The position numbers and the translations under genes were made by a program. A stretch of DNA of 64,000 bases, taken from Pomphorhynchus laevis. Taxonomy: Eukaryota > Acanthocephala > Palaeacanthocephala > Echinorhynchida > Pomphorhynchidae. Below, piece by piece: positions 10,635-21,712 of this stretch (within the stretch, counting starts at the first letter, position 1; each line of letters starts with the position of its first letter). Under the pieces are notes generated by a model that worked only from the letters and a program-made list of their open reading frames with translations, was not told the origin of the DNA and did not search any database. The stretch is from positions 116,640-180,639 of the forward strand of contig WNNJ02001810.1 in the NCBI GenBank assembly GCA_012934845.2, given 5' to 3'.

Positions 10635-10960
10635 ATGCATATTTTAAACTGGATTACTATAAAAATAACATCAAGCAGAAAATAGTAAAATATATAAATC
10701 AACACAATAATATTAAAAATAAATTTAAACTCTTAAGTGGCAAATTTTTATGGATGGATATAAATAATATACTTTGTATTAGAATAAGATACTAGATAGT
10801 TATTTCAGAGGAAATACATCATTAGCATGTATTTGGCTCCGAATAAATATTATACTTCGTATTAGAATAAGATACTTGATAATGAAATTTCATCATAGGA
10901 AATACGTTATTAACATGTATTTGGTCTTGCTGCTATGTTGAGTCGAGGAATAGGGGTTCA
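10635..10960 (+). mobile_element. PLE 3' fragment, right half of the interrupted copy, with doubled tail
   Basis: It continues the PLE C-terminus (YINQHNNIKNKFKL, then the Trp-rich end) into the tail. The tail motif CATGTATTTGGC occurs at about 10,826 and again, altered, at about 10,913, so the tail is partly duplicated. Confidence 0.7.
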
Positions 10961-11588
10961 AAAGATGATAACATAGATGTTCCTTATCATGTTCCTTCGT
11001 AAATCAGATTTAATATAGCAGTTATCTTAATAAAATAAGATATCCAATAATTATTAATAAATTGATCATTAATTAATAATTATTAATAATAAATAATTAT
11101 TAATATATAATTATCTAATAACATTTTATTAGATATCCTTATAAAATAAGTGTGGTAGACGCATTCCGAGTCAAGCTTCCCGACGAAGGTTTTAAAAATC
11201 ATGCAGGTTTAAATTTTCCTGGTAGTGTGTAATACTAAAAAAAATAAAGTTAATTATTTTTTTCGAGAATAAATATTTAGATATTAGAGTTACAGTTACT
11301 TCAATTAACAAAAATATTATTTAAAAAAATATTATTTATAAGGCATTATGCAAGTTGCGGAATTATTTATAATAATTTATGTTTTTATAAATTTTATCAA
11401 AACATAAATTAAATAGACAATAAAATTAAATAAATCAAATTAGGGGTCGTTAGAAGATACTGTTTCACCATTTATCTTAAAAATAGGTGTTCAAATATAT
11501 ATAAATGATGTAAAATATAATTCTATTTTATTTCAGTAAAATAGAATTTACGATAAAAAGTTTTTACAGTAAACCAATGTTACTGATA
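10961..11588. other. AT-rich DNA with inverted repeats
   Basis: Around 11,035-11,150 the arms AAGATATCCAATAA and TTATTAGATATCCTT bracket a TAATTATTAATA-rich core, giving an imperfect cruciform. A perfect 12-bp palindrome (AATTCTATTTTA, 6-nt loop) lies at 11,519-11,548. No coding sequence was recognised. Confidence 0.5.
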
Positions 11589-12070
11589 TAAAAATTAATA
11601 AAACAATTTTTCGAACAAACAATAATTGAACAGAAATTAAGGAATTGAATTAAGTTCTACGTACTAGTTGAATATGAAATTTCTTTCCTCTGTGACTCTC
11701 TTCCACCTTTTCGTCCATTGTCCAACCTGCCGTTGGAGTCATCGGAGTGATTTTGTTTGTTCGGCTATATCCTGTTCCCGATATCCTTTGATGATCCAGC
11801 ATTGCTACTGTTAGGAAACAGGCCTCCGTGACTCTCTTCCGCCTTTTCGTTCATTGTACAATTAAAGGATTATGAAAGGATTATGAAAGGACTATGGAAG
11901 GACTATGAAAGGACCATAGAAGGGCTATGTAATGACTATGGAAGGACTATGAAAGGATTATCAACTACGAAATTAAAAATTAATAAAACAATTTCTTGAA
12001 CAAACAATAATTAAACAAAAATATGGAATTGAATTAAGTTCTACGTACTAGTTGAATATCAAATTTCTTA
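11589..12070. repeat. Nested direct-repeat block with an 11-bp minisatellite
   Basis: A ~98-bp outer repeat (11,589-11,685 and 11,973-12,070) shares TTCTACGTACTAGTTGAATA. Inside are two copies of a ~35-bp sequence (11,687-11,721 and 11,823-11,857) containing GTGACTCTCTTCC. Next come about nine units of an 11-bp repeat of the type AAAGGACTATG at 11,863-11,962. The block looks like a small element with long terminal direct repeats and no coding capacity. Confidence 0.75.
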
Positions 12071-12224
12071 ATAAATTACGTTTAAATAATATCATGAAAA
12101 TAAATATTTTAAACTTTAATATTTTAAGGATTAACATATTAAAAAATAATAAAATATGTAAGTCTTCAAACTATTAAGAATTATATAAAATGTATGTAGA
12201 CGTGTCATAGATCAATAGAAAATA

Positions 12225-12400
12225 ATATACTTTATACTGCACTTGTATCGTTTCGTTTAGATATGACTTCATAAAATAAATCATTAGTGTGTATTTAGCC
12301 TCGTTGTGCTTAAAGACTAAGTCCTTTAGCCGATGATCTAAAGCTGATAACAGAGCGGTTGCATCCGTCGATTAAATTTTTTGATTCTATCATATGGTTT
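12225..12400 (+). repeat. Degenerate PLE tail
   Basis: AATAATATACTTTATACTGC, CATTAGTGTGTATTTAGCC and CGATGATCTAAAGCTGATAA follow the order of blocks in the family tail but are well diverged. Confidence 0.5.
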
Positions 12401-12539
12401 ATTAGTATATAAATCATTAAATTATTAAACATAACTTTAAATGTTTCCTTTTTTAATTTATTAATAATATAATTCAAAATTTAACAAAATATCAAGTTAT
12501 CAAAATATCAACAAAACATCAAATAAATATAAATATATG

Positions 12540-13560
12540 GATAAAATTGAATTAATAGAATCCTTAAATATTTTGATAAATTAAAATTATTTAAAAGTAG
12601 GGACATCTATATTTAGACAAATGAAAGGTGTTCCAATGGGTGGTAATAGTAGCCCAATTATAGCTGACTTGTTTTTAAGCTTTATAGAATATGAATTTGT
12701 TCATAACTGTGTAAAAACTAAATCTAAATATATAAATATATGAAATATATGTTTCGATACATTGATGATATATGTGTATTTAATTCTAATAATTTTTATT
12801 CAATTAGTGAGCACATTTATCCAGAAAGCCTTATTCTTAACAAAACCAATATTAATGATAAAGAAGGTGTATATCTAGATATGAACATTAAATAAACATC
12901 AATTAAAACTACTATTAATTTATATCGTAAGATGACATATTTAAATTTACAAGAAACATATTTTTGCATGAACATTCATGCATACCATATAATATAAAAT
13001 ATAATACATTAAATAATGAAATTTTAAGAATTGCAACAATATGTAATGATATTGGCTTTCTTCAAAATCATTTAAATAATTTAATAGACACATATTTTAA
13101 ACTAGGATACTTTAAAAATAACATCAAGCAGAAAATAGTAAAATATATAAATCAACACAATAATATAAAGAATAAATTTAAACTCTTAAGTGGCAAATTT
13201 TTATGGATGGATAATAAATAATATACTTTGTATTAGAATAAGATACTAGATAGTTTTATCAGAGGAAATACATCATTAGCATGTATTTGGCCCCGCTGCT
13301 ATGTTGGGTAGAGGAGTTAGGGGCCGAAACCTGATAGCATAGCAGTATCTCCTGATGACCTCTAATTCTTGTTCTGATACAACATCTGTTATTTATTGGT
13401 CAATTCATAAAAATGACGTTTATTTTTAATTTCATTTTTTTAACTTGATTTAAATTATAGAAAATCTAAAAACAATTATTAATTATTTAATTATTAAATT
13501 TTGATTTAGCTTTATGTTTTGTTTAGTTTATAATTATTTTAAATACGTAGGCTCAGTTAG
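12540..13560 (+). mobile_element. PLE fragment: RT palm to 3' end and full tail
   Basis: Starting at the region MDKIELIESLNIL, plus-strand frames give KGVPMGGNSSPIIADLFLSF, the catalytic RYIDDICVFNS, PESLILNKTNINDKEGVYLD and the 85-codon C-terminal frame 12,964-13,221 ending LSGKFLWMDNK. The tail (13,222-13,560) contains GGCCCC, CTGCTATG, GGGGCC plus GAAA, CATAGCAG and CTGATGA, and ends in AAATACGTAGGCTCAGTTAG. Breaks separate the RT blocks. This is the best plus-strand example of the family's 3' half. Confidence 0.85.
12964..13221 (+). pseudogene. PLE reverse transcriptase C-terminal segment
   Basis: An 85-codon frame, HEHSCIPYNIKYNTLNNEI to KFLWMDNK, is followed by TAA. The same segment is present intact or nearly so at 36.31-36.6, 41.58-41.77 and 58.2-58.5 kb, showing it is the fixed C-terminus of the RT protein. 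It lacks catalytic residues; these lie upstream. Confidence 0.75.
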
Positions 13561-14240
13561 AAATTAAAGCATAAAAATCACATTTTATTTTAAAATTTGA
13601 TTACTTTAATTGGAAAATTTTGAATGTTTCATTTATTAATTCTATTAATTTCATCTATTAAAAATTTAAAAAATTGATTAAAATTAGATATTTTTAAATT
13701 TTAATTCAATATTAAATTGTTGTAAAATAGTTATTAAAATTGGATACTTTAATTTGATAATTGTTTACTTGAAATTGGTAATTTTAAATTTTTCTCAGAG
13801 ATTAATTATTATCGCAAATCTGCTTATCATTGCATCAGTAGTCAATTCCATATATAATGTATATAAATGTGCTAAATCAGTCAATTTATAAATCTGCAAT
13901 AAATATGAACGTGGTCTTCAAATATTTGATTACTTTAATTTGAAAAGTTTTAATAATATGTTTTTTTAATCAACTAATTTTATTTTTCTAGTCAAAATCA
14001 ATTGACAAAGCAAAATTCATTACAGATTTCTGTACACAATCTATGTGGACTACGCTAAAGCGTTTTATTTAGCAAATCACAACATTTACTACTTAATAAG
14101 ATGATGATGGAATTGCAAGCATTAATGAACTTTTTATTCTTCTTTGCTCAATTTTGCAAACGATCACGCTTGTTCTCGTTCTCTTTTGCTAACTGCACAA
14201 AGAGCATGTTACAATCACATAACTTAATATAGGTAACTTA
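13561..14240. other. AT-rich intergenic DNA
   Basis: No genes or named repeats were recognised. Confidence 0.4.
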
Positions 14241-14248
14241 TAATAGAT

Positions 14249-14592
14249 GGGTCTTCTCTGTTTGGTTCATTTATTGGCGGCGATGGACTCACAGTTGAAG
14301 TCGACGAGACCATGTATAGCCGTCGCAAATACAACCGCGGGAAGGTGTACCCACAACAATGGGTGTTCGGGGGTATTTGCCGCGAAACTAAGGAGGTCTT
14401 TCTCGTTGCTGTGGATAATCGTACAGCTGAAACATTAAAAGCGTGTATTAAGGCGTTCATACAACCTGGCAGCATTATTCTGTCAGATATGTGGAAGGGT
14501 TACAGCGGGCCAGATTCAATGGACGGATTTATACAGCTTAAAATAAGCCAAATAATTTTTTATTTGCTTGGGAGAACCAAACCGAGAAGACC
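14249..14592 (+). mobile_element. Merlin DNA transposon, internally deleted
   Basis: Terminal inverted repeats begin GGGTCTTCTCTGTTTGGTTC at 14,249 and end at 14,592 with the inverse of GGGTCTTCTCGGTTTGGTTC. The flanking octamers TAATAGAT and TAATAGGT fit an 8-bp target duplication, the size expected for Merlin/IS1016-type elements. The interior encodes part of an ISXO2-like DDE transposase. At 344 bp it is a deletion derivative that kept its ends. Confidence 0.85.
14276..14530 (+). pseudogene. Merlin (ISXO2-like) transposase, central part
   Basis: The frame shows DGLTVEVDETMYSRRKYNRG, with the first catalytic Asp in VDE, followed by YPQQWVFGGICRETKEVFLV, DNRTAETLKACIKAFIQPGS and ILSDMWKGYSG with the second catalytic Asp. 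The third catalytic position and the DNA-binding N-terminus are absent; the frame runs directly into the right terminal repeat. It would normally cut and paste the element through its terminal repeats. Confidence 0.8.
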
Positions 14593-14754
14593 CTAATAGG
14601 TAAGATGTCATATGTAACAATTACAATGCTACATATGTAACTTTGACTTGTACGTGATCATTTACAACATCTATTGAGCCGACTCTGACTTATATTTGTC
14701 AAGTCTTTATGATTTATCAAACCATGTCTTAGAATCTCATCTTAATCCACAATG

Positions 14755-14845
14755 TGTATCAATATAATGGTATTATATTGATACATTATATTGAAATTAT
14801 ATTACACAATATAATTTCATTATCCATCAATACCATTATAAAACT
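14755..14845. repeat. Compound AT-rich fold-back
   Basis: The inner arms TGAAATTATATT and AATATAATTTCA flank ACAC. The outer arms TATAATGGTATT and AATACCATTATA lie outside them, giving a nested cruciform. It may be a small MITE relic. Confidence 0.6.
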
Positions 14846-15190
14846 AATTATGACTTACACAATGCTGGATTTTTAATAGTTATTATGACAGGGCAATCAA
14901 ACTGATGGCACCAACAAATATAATTCAAATTCAAATATATCCTTAGTTAAGTAACATACGTTCATTTTCAAAAACCGTCTGTATTTGTTAGAGATATTTT
15001 TCATAGTAAGAAACAGTACAAAACAAAAGCGAATTTTCAAATCAACGAGGCTAAAATGTGGCATTTAAATGAATGTATGGACTGTGTGAATTTGAGGTAT
15101 AAAATTAGTAGGAGAAGGAAGTTTAGAAGAAACAAAATGTACATTGATTTTGAGGTATTTGATTAAAGGTTTTTCTTCTTTACACTATTT

Positions 15191-15732
15191 TTATTCGGTT
15201 TCCGTTTTAACGGGTTGAATTTCCGTCTCAACATTACCGCCACCACCATTGATATTACTTGTCGTACTGTCTTTAAGAATTTTTGATGATAGCGAAAGAT
15301 CTATAAGCTCGCTATTTTCCGTGTCGTCTGTGTGCTGTCCTTCTTCGGAACCAGCTGTTGTTTTGCTCAGCCAATTACAATTGTTTGTAATTTGTTCGAA
15401 ACGATTTCGATGCAATCGCCCTTTCATGTGTTGTAGAATTGCTGATTTACCCATATGTTTGATTAGAATCTCCCGATTGCATATCAGACAGAAGGCATGA
15501 CCTTCCTGTATGCTTCTTTGGAGCCAGCATATTACCTGATTAAATTCTGATTCCCAAGCAGGTAGGTAACTGCTTAAATATTTTGATTTTCTTGCTTTTG
15601 TGCGTGGAACTGTGCTTGCATACGGACTTACATTGTTTATGTATTGACCATTATCTGACGGATTGACATAGCATCCTGTCGATAATGGCGGAGATCGATC
15701 ACTGTTGTCATCTAAGTGTATAAATTTGATCA
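15191..15732 (-). CDS. Exon encoding a BED/C2H2-like zinc finger and an acidic C-terminus (hypothetical)
   Basis: About 180 codons are open down to TAA at 15,191, whose bases overlap an AATAAA. There is no ATG near the start; the frame opens just after a TAA, so a 3' splice site is likely at TTAAG (15,733) or CACTTAG (15,712), both phase 1. The finger reads AFCLICNREILI then a GKSAILQHMKGRLH segment, a C-x2-C ... H-x4-H arrangement like the fingers of hAT-transposase-derived host proteins. A stretch typical of these proteins precedes it (YLSSYLPAWESEFNQVICWL). The C-terminus is acidic and ends PVKTETE. It could be a terminal exon of a host transcription-factor-like gene or a domesticated transposase fragment. 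Confidence 0.5.
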
Positions 15733-15749
15733 CTTAACTGAGGCTACAT

Positions 15750-17190
15750 ATTTTAAATTGCAAATTTAAAAATATGTAGATCTTAAACTTATAGAATAAT
15801 TTTTACAGTTCATTATTTTAATGAACCGATTAATAAATTATAATATATTATTAAATAATAAAATTTTTAATATTAATATAATATAATTTATTAATCGGTA
15901 CTTATTATTAATATAATATTTAATATAATATTTTTATATAATAAATATGATTAAAAATATATATTTTAATAAAATATTTTTAAATAAATAGTTAATATAT
16001 ACAATGTATTAATATCTATAATATATTATTATAGATATTATAGATATTATAAAATATACTAAATTAATTAGATCACAAGCTGAGGATACATATTTTGTAC
16101 TGTTTAGAAATGTAAACATCTTAATCTTAAAAATGAAATTTTACAACCTGTATCAAAAACCTTTAAAATTTATTAAATTTAAAAGGTTTAATTTTAATAA
16201 AATATTATTTTTTGCTGTTATTTATAATATACAATAATCGGCTCGTTATTAATGAGCCGATTAATGTATAAATTTTAATGAGCCAATTAATAAATAAAAT
16301 ATCATGGATTAGAATAAAGATTAGATGTCATCAGGGATAACTGCTATGTAATCATGTTCATTGCGAAAAACTCGAAGCCAGGATTTAAAACTCGTTAAAA
16401 TAATTGGTTAACGAAGTTAAAAGGAAAAAATTTGTAATCAAAAATAATAATTTTTAGAATAAATTTTTATTGAATTAATCAGTTTATTATACTTATCTGA
16501 AATAAATAAAGACCGCAAATTGTATTTTTAGGTTATGGGCGTGGAGAAAGGGTGACATTTTTAATCCAAAATAATTATTTTTTGACATTCTTTGACTTTT
16601 TTGAATGATCAAAAGAACACTTGTAGAGCTCACTGTAGACAAGATCAACGCATTTTTATGTGCAAAGCATATGGTGCGTTCGACGGTAATTTTATGGCCG
16701 GCCTGCTTGTGGAGGTAATTGAAAAAGAAATACAAAACTCTTTGTGGCTTAGAACTTAGAATGTTATGCCAACTCCATGGGTGTAGAAAGCCTATGTTGT
16801 GATATTATGCTTAAAACGAGTGCAATGATGACAACGCATCGATTACAGAGAACGCCATGCAAACAACGGCGCCCTTCTTCTTTGACCTAATATTATTATT
16901 ATTTAATATGATTAAATAGTAGCAAGCAGCGGGTTTGTGCCTTGTTTTAATTGTTGACTTTACAGTCTACATATCTATTGGTCAGGAGTATATTTAGAAT
17001 TGGTCTTTATAATATATATAGTACATTTAGTATTTGTCTTTACTATATTTAGTATTGGCCTTTAGCCTAAGTTTTTGATTTGATTTGCATCTATAGTGAA
17101 AACAAGTGAACCACTAGAACAGCGGCATAGTCGTAATTCATTAGAAACTGACGGTATTAATAAATTTAAGGAGATCATCTTGTCAAGTTT
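15750..17190. other. AT-rich intergenic DNA with a PLE tail relic
   Basis: It is mostly A/T runs. A minus-oriented tail relic lies at about 16,290-16,370 (GGATTAGAATAAAGATTAGA then GTCATCAGGGA). No coding region was recognised. Confidence 0.45.
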
Positions 17191-17199
17191 TAATAAAAA

Positions 17200-17230
17200 T
17201 TTCCTATAATTTTTTAAAAATTATAGGAAA
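17200..17230. repeat. Perfect 15-bp palindrome, 1-nt centre
   Basis: Arms TTTCCTATAATTTTT and its reverse complement. Confidence 0.85.
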
Positions 17231-17285
17231 AGAGGACGAGCTTTAAGTAGATGAGATATTCCTTAAAAACAATCAAAAGTGGAAT

Positions 17286-17366
17286 TATTGGGTCATCGGA
17301 ATAAATCGATGACCCAATATCGATCATTCTTCCGATCATTTCGAGAAATGATCGGAAGAATGATCG
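17286..17366. repeat. Two adjacent perfect hairpins (13-bp and 22-bp arms)
   Basis: The first is TATTGGGTCATCG / CGATGACCCAATA with an 8-nt loop (17,286-17,319). The second, starting one base later, has 22-bp arms at 17,321-17,342 and 17,345-17,366 around GA. They share no sequence with each other and lie in otherwise unique DNA. Confidence 0.9.
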
Positions 17367-17390
17367 AGTTGCACCTATTTCGAGAAACAC

Positions 17391-17730
17391 CGCAACTGTC
17401 TTTCTAGTAAGAAAGAGAGATTAATCATTACGTGCTTAACAATAGTATTTATTAATATTACTTATTACTATTAATATTAATTAATATGTATTAATTTATT
17501 AATACATATTTATTAATATGAATTAGTAATATAATTATTAATTATAATTAAATAATTACTAATCAGTTGGTTTAATAATTGTTACTGCGGAGTTGTGAAG
17601 TAAACAGTAAAATCAGAATGACACGTGTCAGATTCTGCCACGTGTCAGATTTGATTCGTCATATTGAGAATCAACGCAACTGTCTTTCTAGTAAGAAAGA
17701 GAAATTAATCATTACGTGCTTAACAATAGT
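17391..17730. repeat. 56-bp direct repeat, two copies
   Basis: CGCAACTGTCTTTCTAGTAA and the following bases to AATAGT occur at 17,391-17,446 and 17,675-17,730 with one or two differences. Between them is a short pair of ACACGTGTCAGATT-type repeats (about 17,620-17,652). Confidence 0.75.
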
Positions 17731-17934
17731 TTAAGATTAAATAATGTAATGATCTATCTGCATATAACCTTTGCAGTTGTATTTATTATTAATAGAAATT
17801 ATTAAAAAATTATTATGATAATAAAACGAGAATGACATAGACTTAATGGATCTCCCTGCGTTAACCTACTACTTGGCATAACCTCGTTAGACAGTTAATT
17901 ATTAACTTAATAATTAATAATGGACGTCATACGT

Positions 17935-18050
17935 CATGATTTGATAAGTGTTGGACTGGAAACAAAAGACGCCCTTTATAGAGCAAAGTGGAGGCAACTC
18001 TCAAAAGCAGCGGACCCCGTTCCTACACGGGAAAGACGCTAAAGAAAAAT
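17935..18050 (+). mobile_element. RTE LINE 3'-terminal fragment
   Basis: One frame reads VGLETKDALYRAKWRQLSK then PVPTRERR, matching the end of the RTE copy at 9.1-10.6 kb (VGLQPRDAADRIMWKKYSK then TIRDKR). The short 3'-anchored fragment is consistent with heavy 5' truncation. Confidence 0.7.
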
Positions 18051-18398
18051 AAGAATTAAATTAACTATCAAATCATTAGAAGTTTCGAATAGATTAACGG
18101 AAGCGTGTAAAGTATCGGGAACGAATAAATCAAATCGAAAAAGTCTAGCTGTAATTTCAGCTACTGGAAGACTAGGCTTCGCATCGTATATTAAGCGATA
18201 GCATAAAAGACTGCAGGAAAGCATAAAAGTGATTATAACCTGATCATAACTGAATTTGATTAATTCATTTAGATTGAAAATCAACGCTCACATTCTTCAA
18301 ACAAAACATAGTTTATTCGTAAAGTACTATTCGTAATAGTTTAATTATAAATAATAAAAAAATATATTCGGGTGAGACGTTTGCAATTGCATACGTCT

Positions 18399-18431
18399 AT
18401 TTAATTTTTTTAATTATTAAAAAAATTAAAT
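18399..18431. repeat. Perfect 16-bp AT palindrome
   Basis: Arms ATTTAATTTTTTTAAT and its reverse complement around one T. Low complexity, so less telling than the GC-containing palindromes. Confidence 0.8.
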
Positions 18432-18938
18432 TACTAAACATTTTTTGACTGTTTTAATGCAACATCACGTTTGTTGAATAGTTATGGTCTCTTATACTTT
18501 TCCAGATGTTAGTATTTCAAATCAAATGCTAATTAATATTAGTAAATTGTTTATTAATTTATATAATTAATTTATTACTTAATTTATTATTTATTCTAAT
18601 TTCAGTTCTATTTTAGTGCGAAATTCTAATTTTAGTGTAATTTAGTGCTAAAACGCTAAGTATTAAGTGTTTCTTTAGGTGAACGTGTAGAAAAATGTAA
18701 GGGTATTGCGTAATAAACGTCGTTATTGCAAACTGACGACAAGTTATAAAAGCAATTCAAAAACTCTCTCAGCTATAATGTGTGTCAATTCTAGTACTTT
18801 GACCTACTTGTTAACTTTCATTACATAAACCTTTCTCTATTCGAAATTCAAAATTTAAAGTACATGCACTCAAGTCAAAGAGTGAATTCTACAATTGTAG
18901 TTGTTTATCTATGAATGGATGTTTAACGAAGTTGTGAA

Positions 18939-19007
18939 TATAAATATATACAATTCAACCATCTTGCATACTTCTTTGTTCGTTGACTTGATTTTAAAAT
19001 GGTAAGT
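18939..19007 (+). promoter_or_regulatory. Possible promoter and first exon ending ATG|GTAAGT
   Basis: TATAAATATA at 18,939-18,948 lies about 60 bp upstream of an ATG at 18,999 that is followed at once by GTAAGT, a consensus 5' splice site. Genes that split directly after the start codon are common in animals. A candidate next exon with a compatible phase is at 20,507-20,543. All of this is pattern-based; no protein homology supports it. Confidence 0.25.
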
Positions 19008-19938
19008 CCGATTTAAATTCAAATTTGATTGATGAAAGTTTCGATATTATACGTTACATAACCATCTACTTCATATATATAATTACGTTCGAATTCAGGC
19101 AAGCTGGTACATTTTAGCAAATTAAGCTAAACATCTAATGATCAATATTTCTGGCTTAATTCGTTTTTGTAATTTTTAACACGTTTTTAAAATTATCCCA
19201 TTATAAACATGAACTGTCGTATATCAAAATAAACTTTCACTTAACGTATGAATTTTTATTGGAGAATTGTAATTTAAACGAATTAATTAGAGTGGAGCAC
19301 GAAATGATTCGTGACTTAAATGGATGATGTAAATCTTTCGTTTATGAGAACTACGGATTTATTCTACAAAATAAAACTGAAATATATATCAGAGTATCGT
19401 TTAATCATTACAAATAGAACGTTTATGCTCGGGCAAGTTAGGAGCAGTTTGTAATTTAGAAAATGATTAAATTTTAAATGAAAATTTTAAGAACATATCG
19501 ACATGAAAATTGTAAAAAGGTACTGTTTGGCTGTGCAAATAAAATAAACCGAACAGATATTGTACAAACTGTAATTTTCGAAAAATATGTATTTAGAACT
19601 ATCTATTATTAATAAAATGTTAAATAAAGTGCTCTATAAAATTATTTTTTAGTGAAAAATCATTATGGGAAATATATATTTTATAAAAATTAACTTTTTC
19701 ATTAGTCAATGACTCAGATTCAATATATTTTGCAAACTTTTAAATTTATAAAATTAAAATTTAATTACCATTTATTGAATTTTGAACTTCGTACAAATGC
19801 TTTTCTCCCTGTAAAAGAGAAACAGTAAAATAATGAGTTTTTGTCAAAAAAATATCACACTAGGATTTTAATGAGCGATTTGGACTTTTAAATGTCTACA
19901 AAATATTTTTGAACTAATTACTTAATTTTTATTGCGTA

Positions 19939-20081
19939 TCAAAGTTCAAACAAACCGTAAAATACAGTCTAAGATGTGGCTTCAATCAAGTTACTCTTAA
20001 CTGATTTCATCAAAGTTCAAACAAACTTAAAAATACGGGTCTGAGATGTGGCTTCAATCAAGTTACTCTTAACTGATTTCA
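19939..20081. repeat. 71-bp tandem duplication
   Basis: TCAAAGTTCAAACAAAC to CTGATTTCA is repeated back to back (copies from 19,939 and 20,010) with a few differences. Confidence 0.85.
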
Positions 20082-20506
20082 GCAGAAAGGCACTCTTAAA
20101 ATGCTTGGAATTTTTAAGTAGGATCAATAAAATATTTTTATATTTTGCTAGTTGCTGCTCGTAGTATTATTGGATTAACATCATGGATCAACAGTTATTT
20201 TTAAACTTTAAAATTTTGGATTGTATAACATTTGGTTGTTCGCGATTCATTAATGCGTGCAATTTGGTGCGACATTGTGCTAAAAATGGGATAACCTTAG
20301 GAGCATTGTAAAATAATTGTTTCATCATAATTGTAACCATCATTATGTGGTCACAATATACTTTTGGCAGAGGCTTTCGAGAATTGCATCCTACGGTTCA
20401 CATTTTTCTTGGTCAAGTATATTTAGTGATGTAATTAGGGATGTATTTGTTACAAAAATCGATATAAAACGGTAAATCATTATTATCCTATCAGGTTTCC
20501 GCTTAG

Positions 20507-20543
20507 ATCCATCTTATAACAGAGCAACCAAATAAACATGTCG
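20507..20543 (+). other. Candidate small internal exon
   Basis: The 37-bp segment lies between TTCCGCTTAG and GTATGT. Joined to the ATG at 18,999 it reads MIHLITEQPNKHV without a stop. A phase-compatible acceptor occurs at 22,417 (CAATTTTAG). The segment alternatively contains its own ATG-TCG before GTATGT. The evidence is only splice-like signals. Confidence 0.2.
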
Positions 20544-21519
20544 GTATGTTCTCTCTCACTTTATAAATAAGTATAAGTAAATTTGAGTATTGGGACTCAA
20601 ATTTTGATTCCTTTTGGGAATTGAACTCAACTTTCAGGAATTGATTTAATTTTTATAAAAATTGATCAGGAATTGAATTGATTGGGAATTCATTTCCCAA
20701 GAGAATTTAATTGGGAATTGAATTAATTCAATTCATAATCAAAAATTCGTAAAACTAATTTTAACTTGTTCAATTACAAGGGAGCTTTTAGACTGCACGA
20801 AACACTTGTATCTAACATTGTTGCTCTACACTCAACTTTACGAACCATAGCGATATCGTAAATACTAGTGATATCAATTGTATGGCAATAATTAAACAAC
20901 CAAAAGATAAAATATAAAATTTTATTAATTTATCTTTCTTTTATTAAAGAAAGGTATATCTTATCTTTTTATAAAAAATAATAACCTTATGATAAATAAT
21001 TCAAGTATAAATAATTTAAAAATATAAAATTATATTTGTATATTAATATTGTTAATTATAATAATACAATATAAATCTTATTCCTCAAATAAAATGACGA
21101 AGATTAATTATTATTTAATTAATAATAATTTATTTAATTAATAATTTTGAGTATAATTAATAATATAAAAATACTAAATGAGTAAACCTGGAATTTATTA
21201 AGTATTCCCATCATAACGTTATGACATTTTAACGTTATGCAGATTTAGATGTTGCTTGATCAAGATAGATTGTTTGACATAATGTGTTTCATATCGAAAT
21301 TAAAATATTTTAATTAGCTTCCATAATTGACGGTATAGCTGTGATATGGCACTTGTAGATAGCCATGATATAGCACGTGGAAATTGACTTACTTTAAATA
21401 ATTTTAATCAATAAATTAAAATTGAATTTTATTAAATCTCTCGACAATTTCGGATTTTAAAATTTTTAAAAATGAAAAGAACGAGGTCTTTAAAAGTAAT
21501 TAAAATATCAAAATATTTT
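20544..21519. other. AT-rich DNA without recognised features
   Basis: A/T-rich sequence with short inverted repeats. Nothing else was recognised. Confidence 0.4.
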
Positions 21520-21712
21520 TTGAGCGACGCGTTAAATTGTTACCAATACAATTTTTTAATCAAAACCTTTTATTGTAAAGTGTTTTCTAAAACATTAAAA
21601 TCTACCTATTTATGGTGTAATAATAACTTAAGTAATAACTAAAGATATATTTTGTTATTTTTTATCGACACACTTTAATTAATTTTATAATTAATTAATT
21701 TTTAAAAATTAC
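21520..21712. repeat. ~200-bp segment shared with 30.79-31.01 kb
   Basis: It shares with the second site TTTTTTGARCRACGCGTTA, TATTGTAAAGTGTTT, TAAAATCTACC and TTTTTTATCGACACACTT in the same order and orientation. It directly abuts the 3' end of the exon at 21,713-22,215. It is an old duplication or a dispersed repeat. Confidence 0.65.

Noticed and set aside
13289-13357. Canonical hammerhead ribozyme in the PLE tail
   Set aside because: CTGATGA and GAAA boxes are present, but the helices adjoining them do not close in any of the three permutations I tried. It is kept only as a structured-tail finding.
18060-18284. 81-codon minus-strand frame (IYDAKPSLPVAEITARLF)
   Set aside because: No ATG at its start, no splice signals and no recognisable family. 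It partly overlaps RTE-derived sequence on the other strand.
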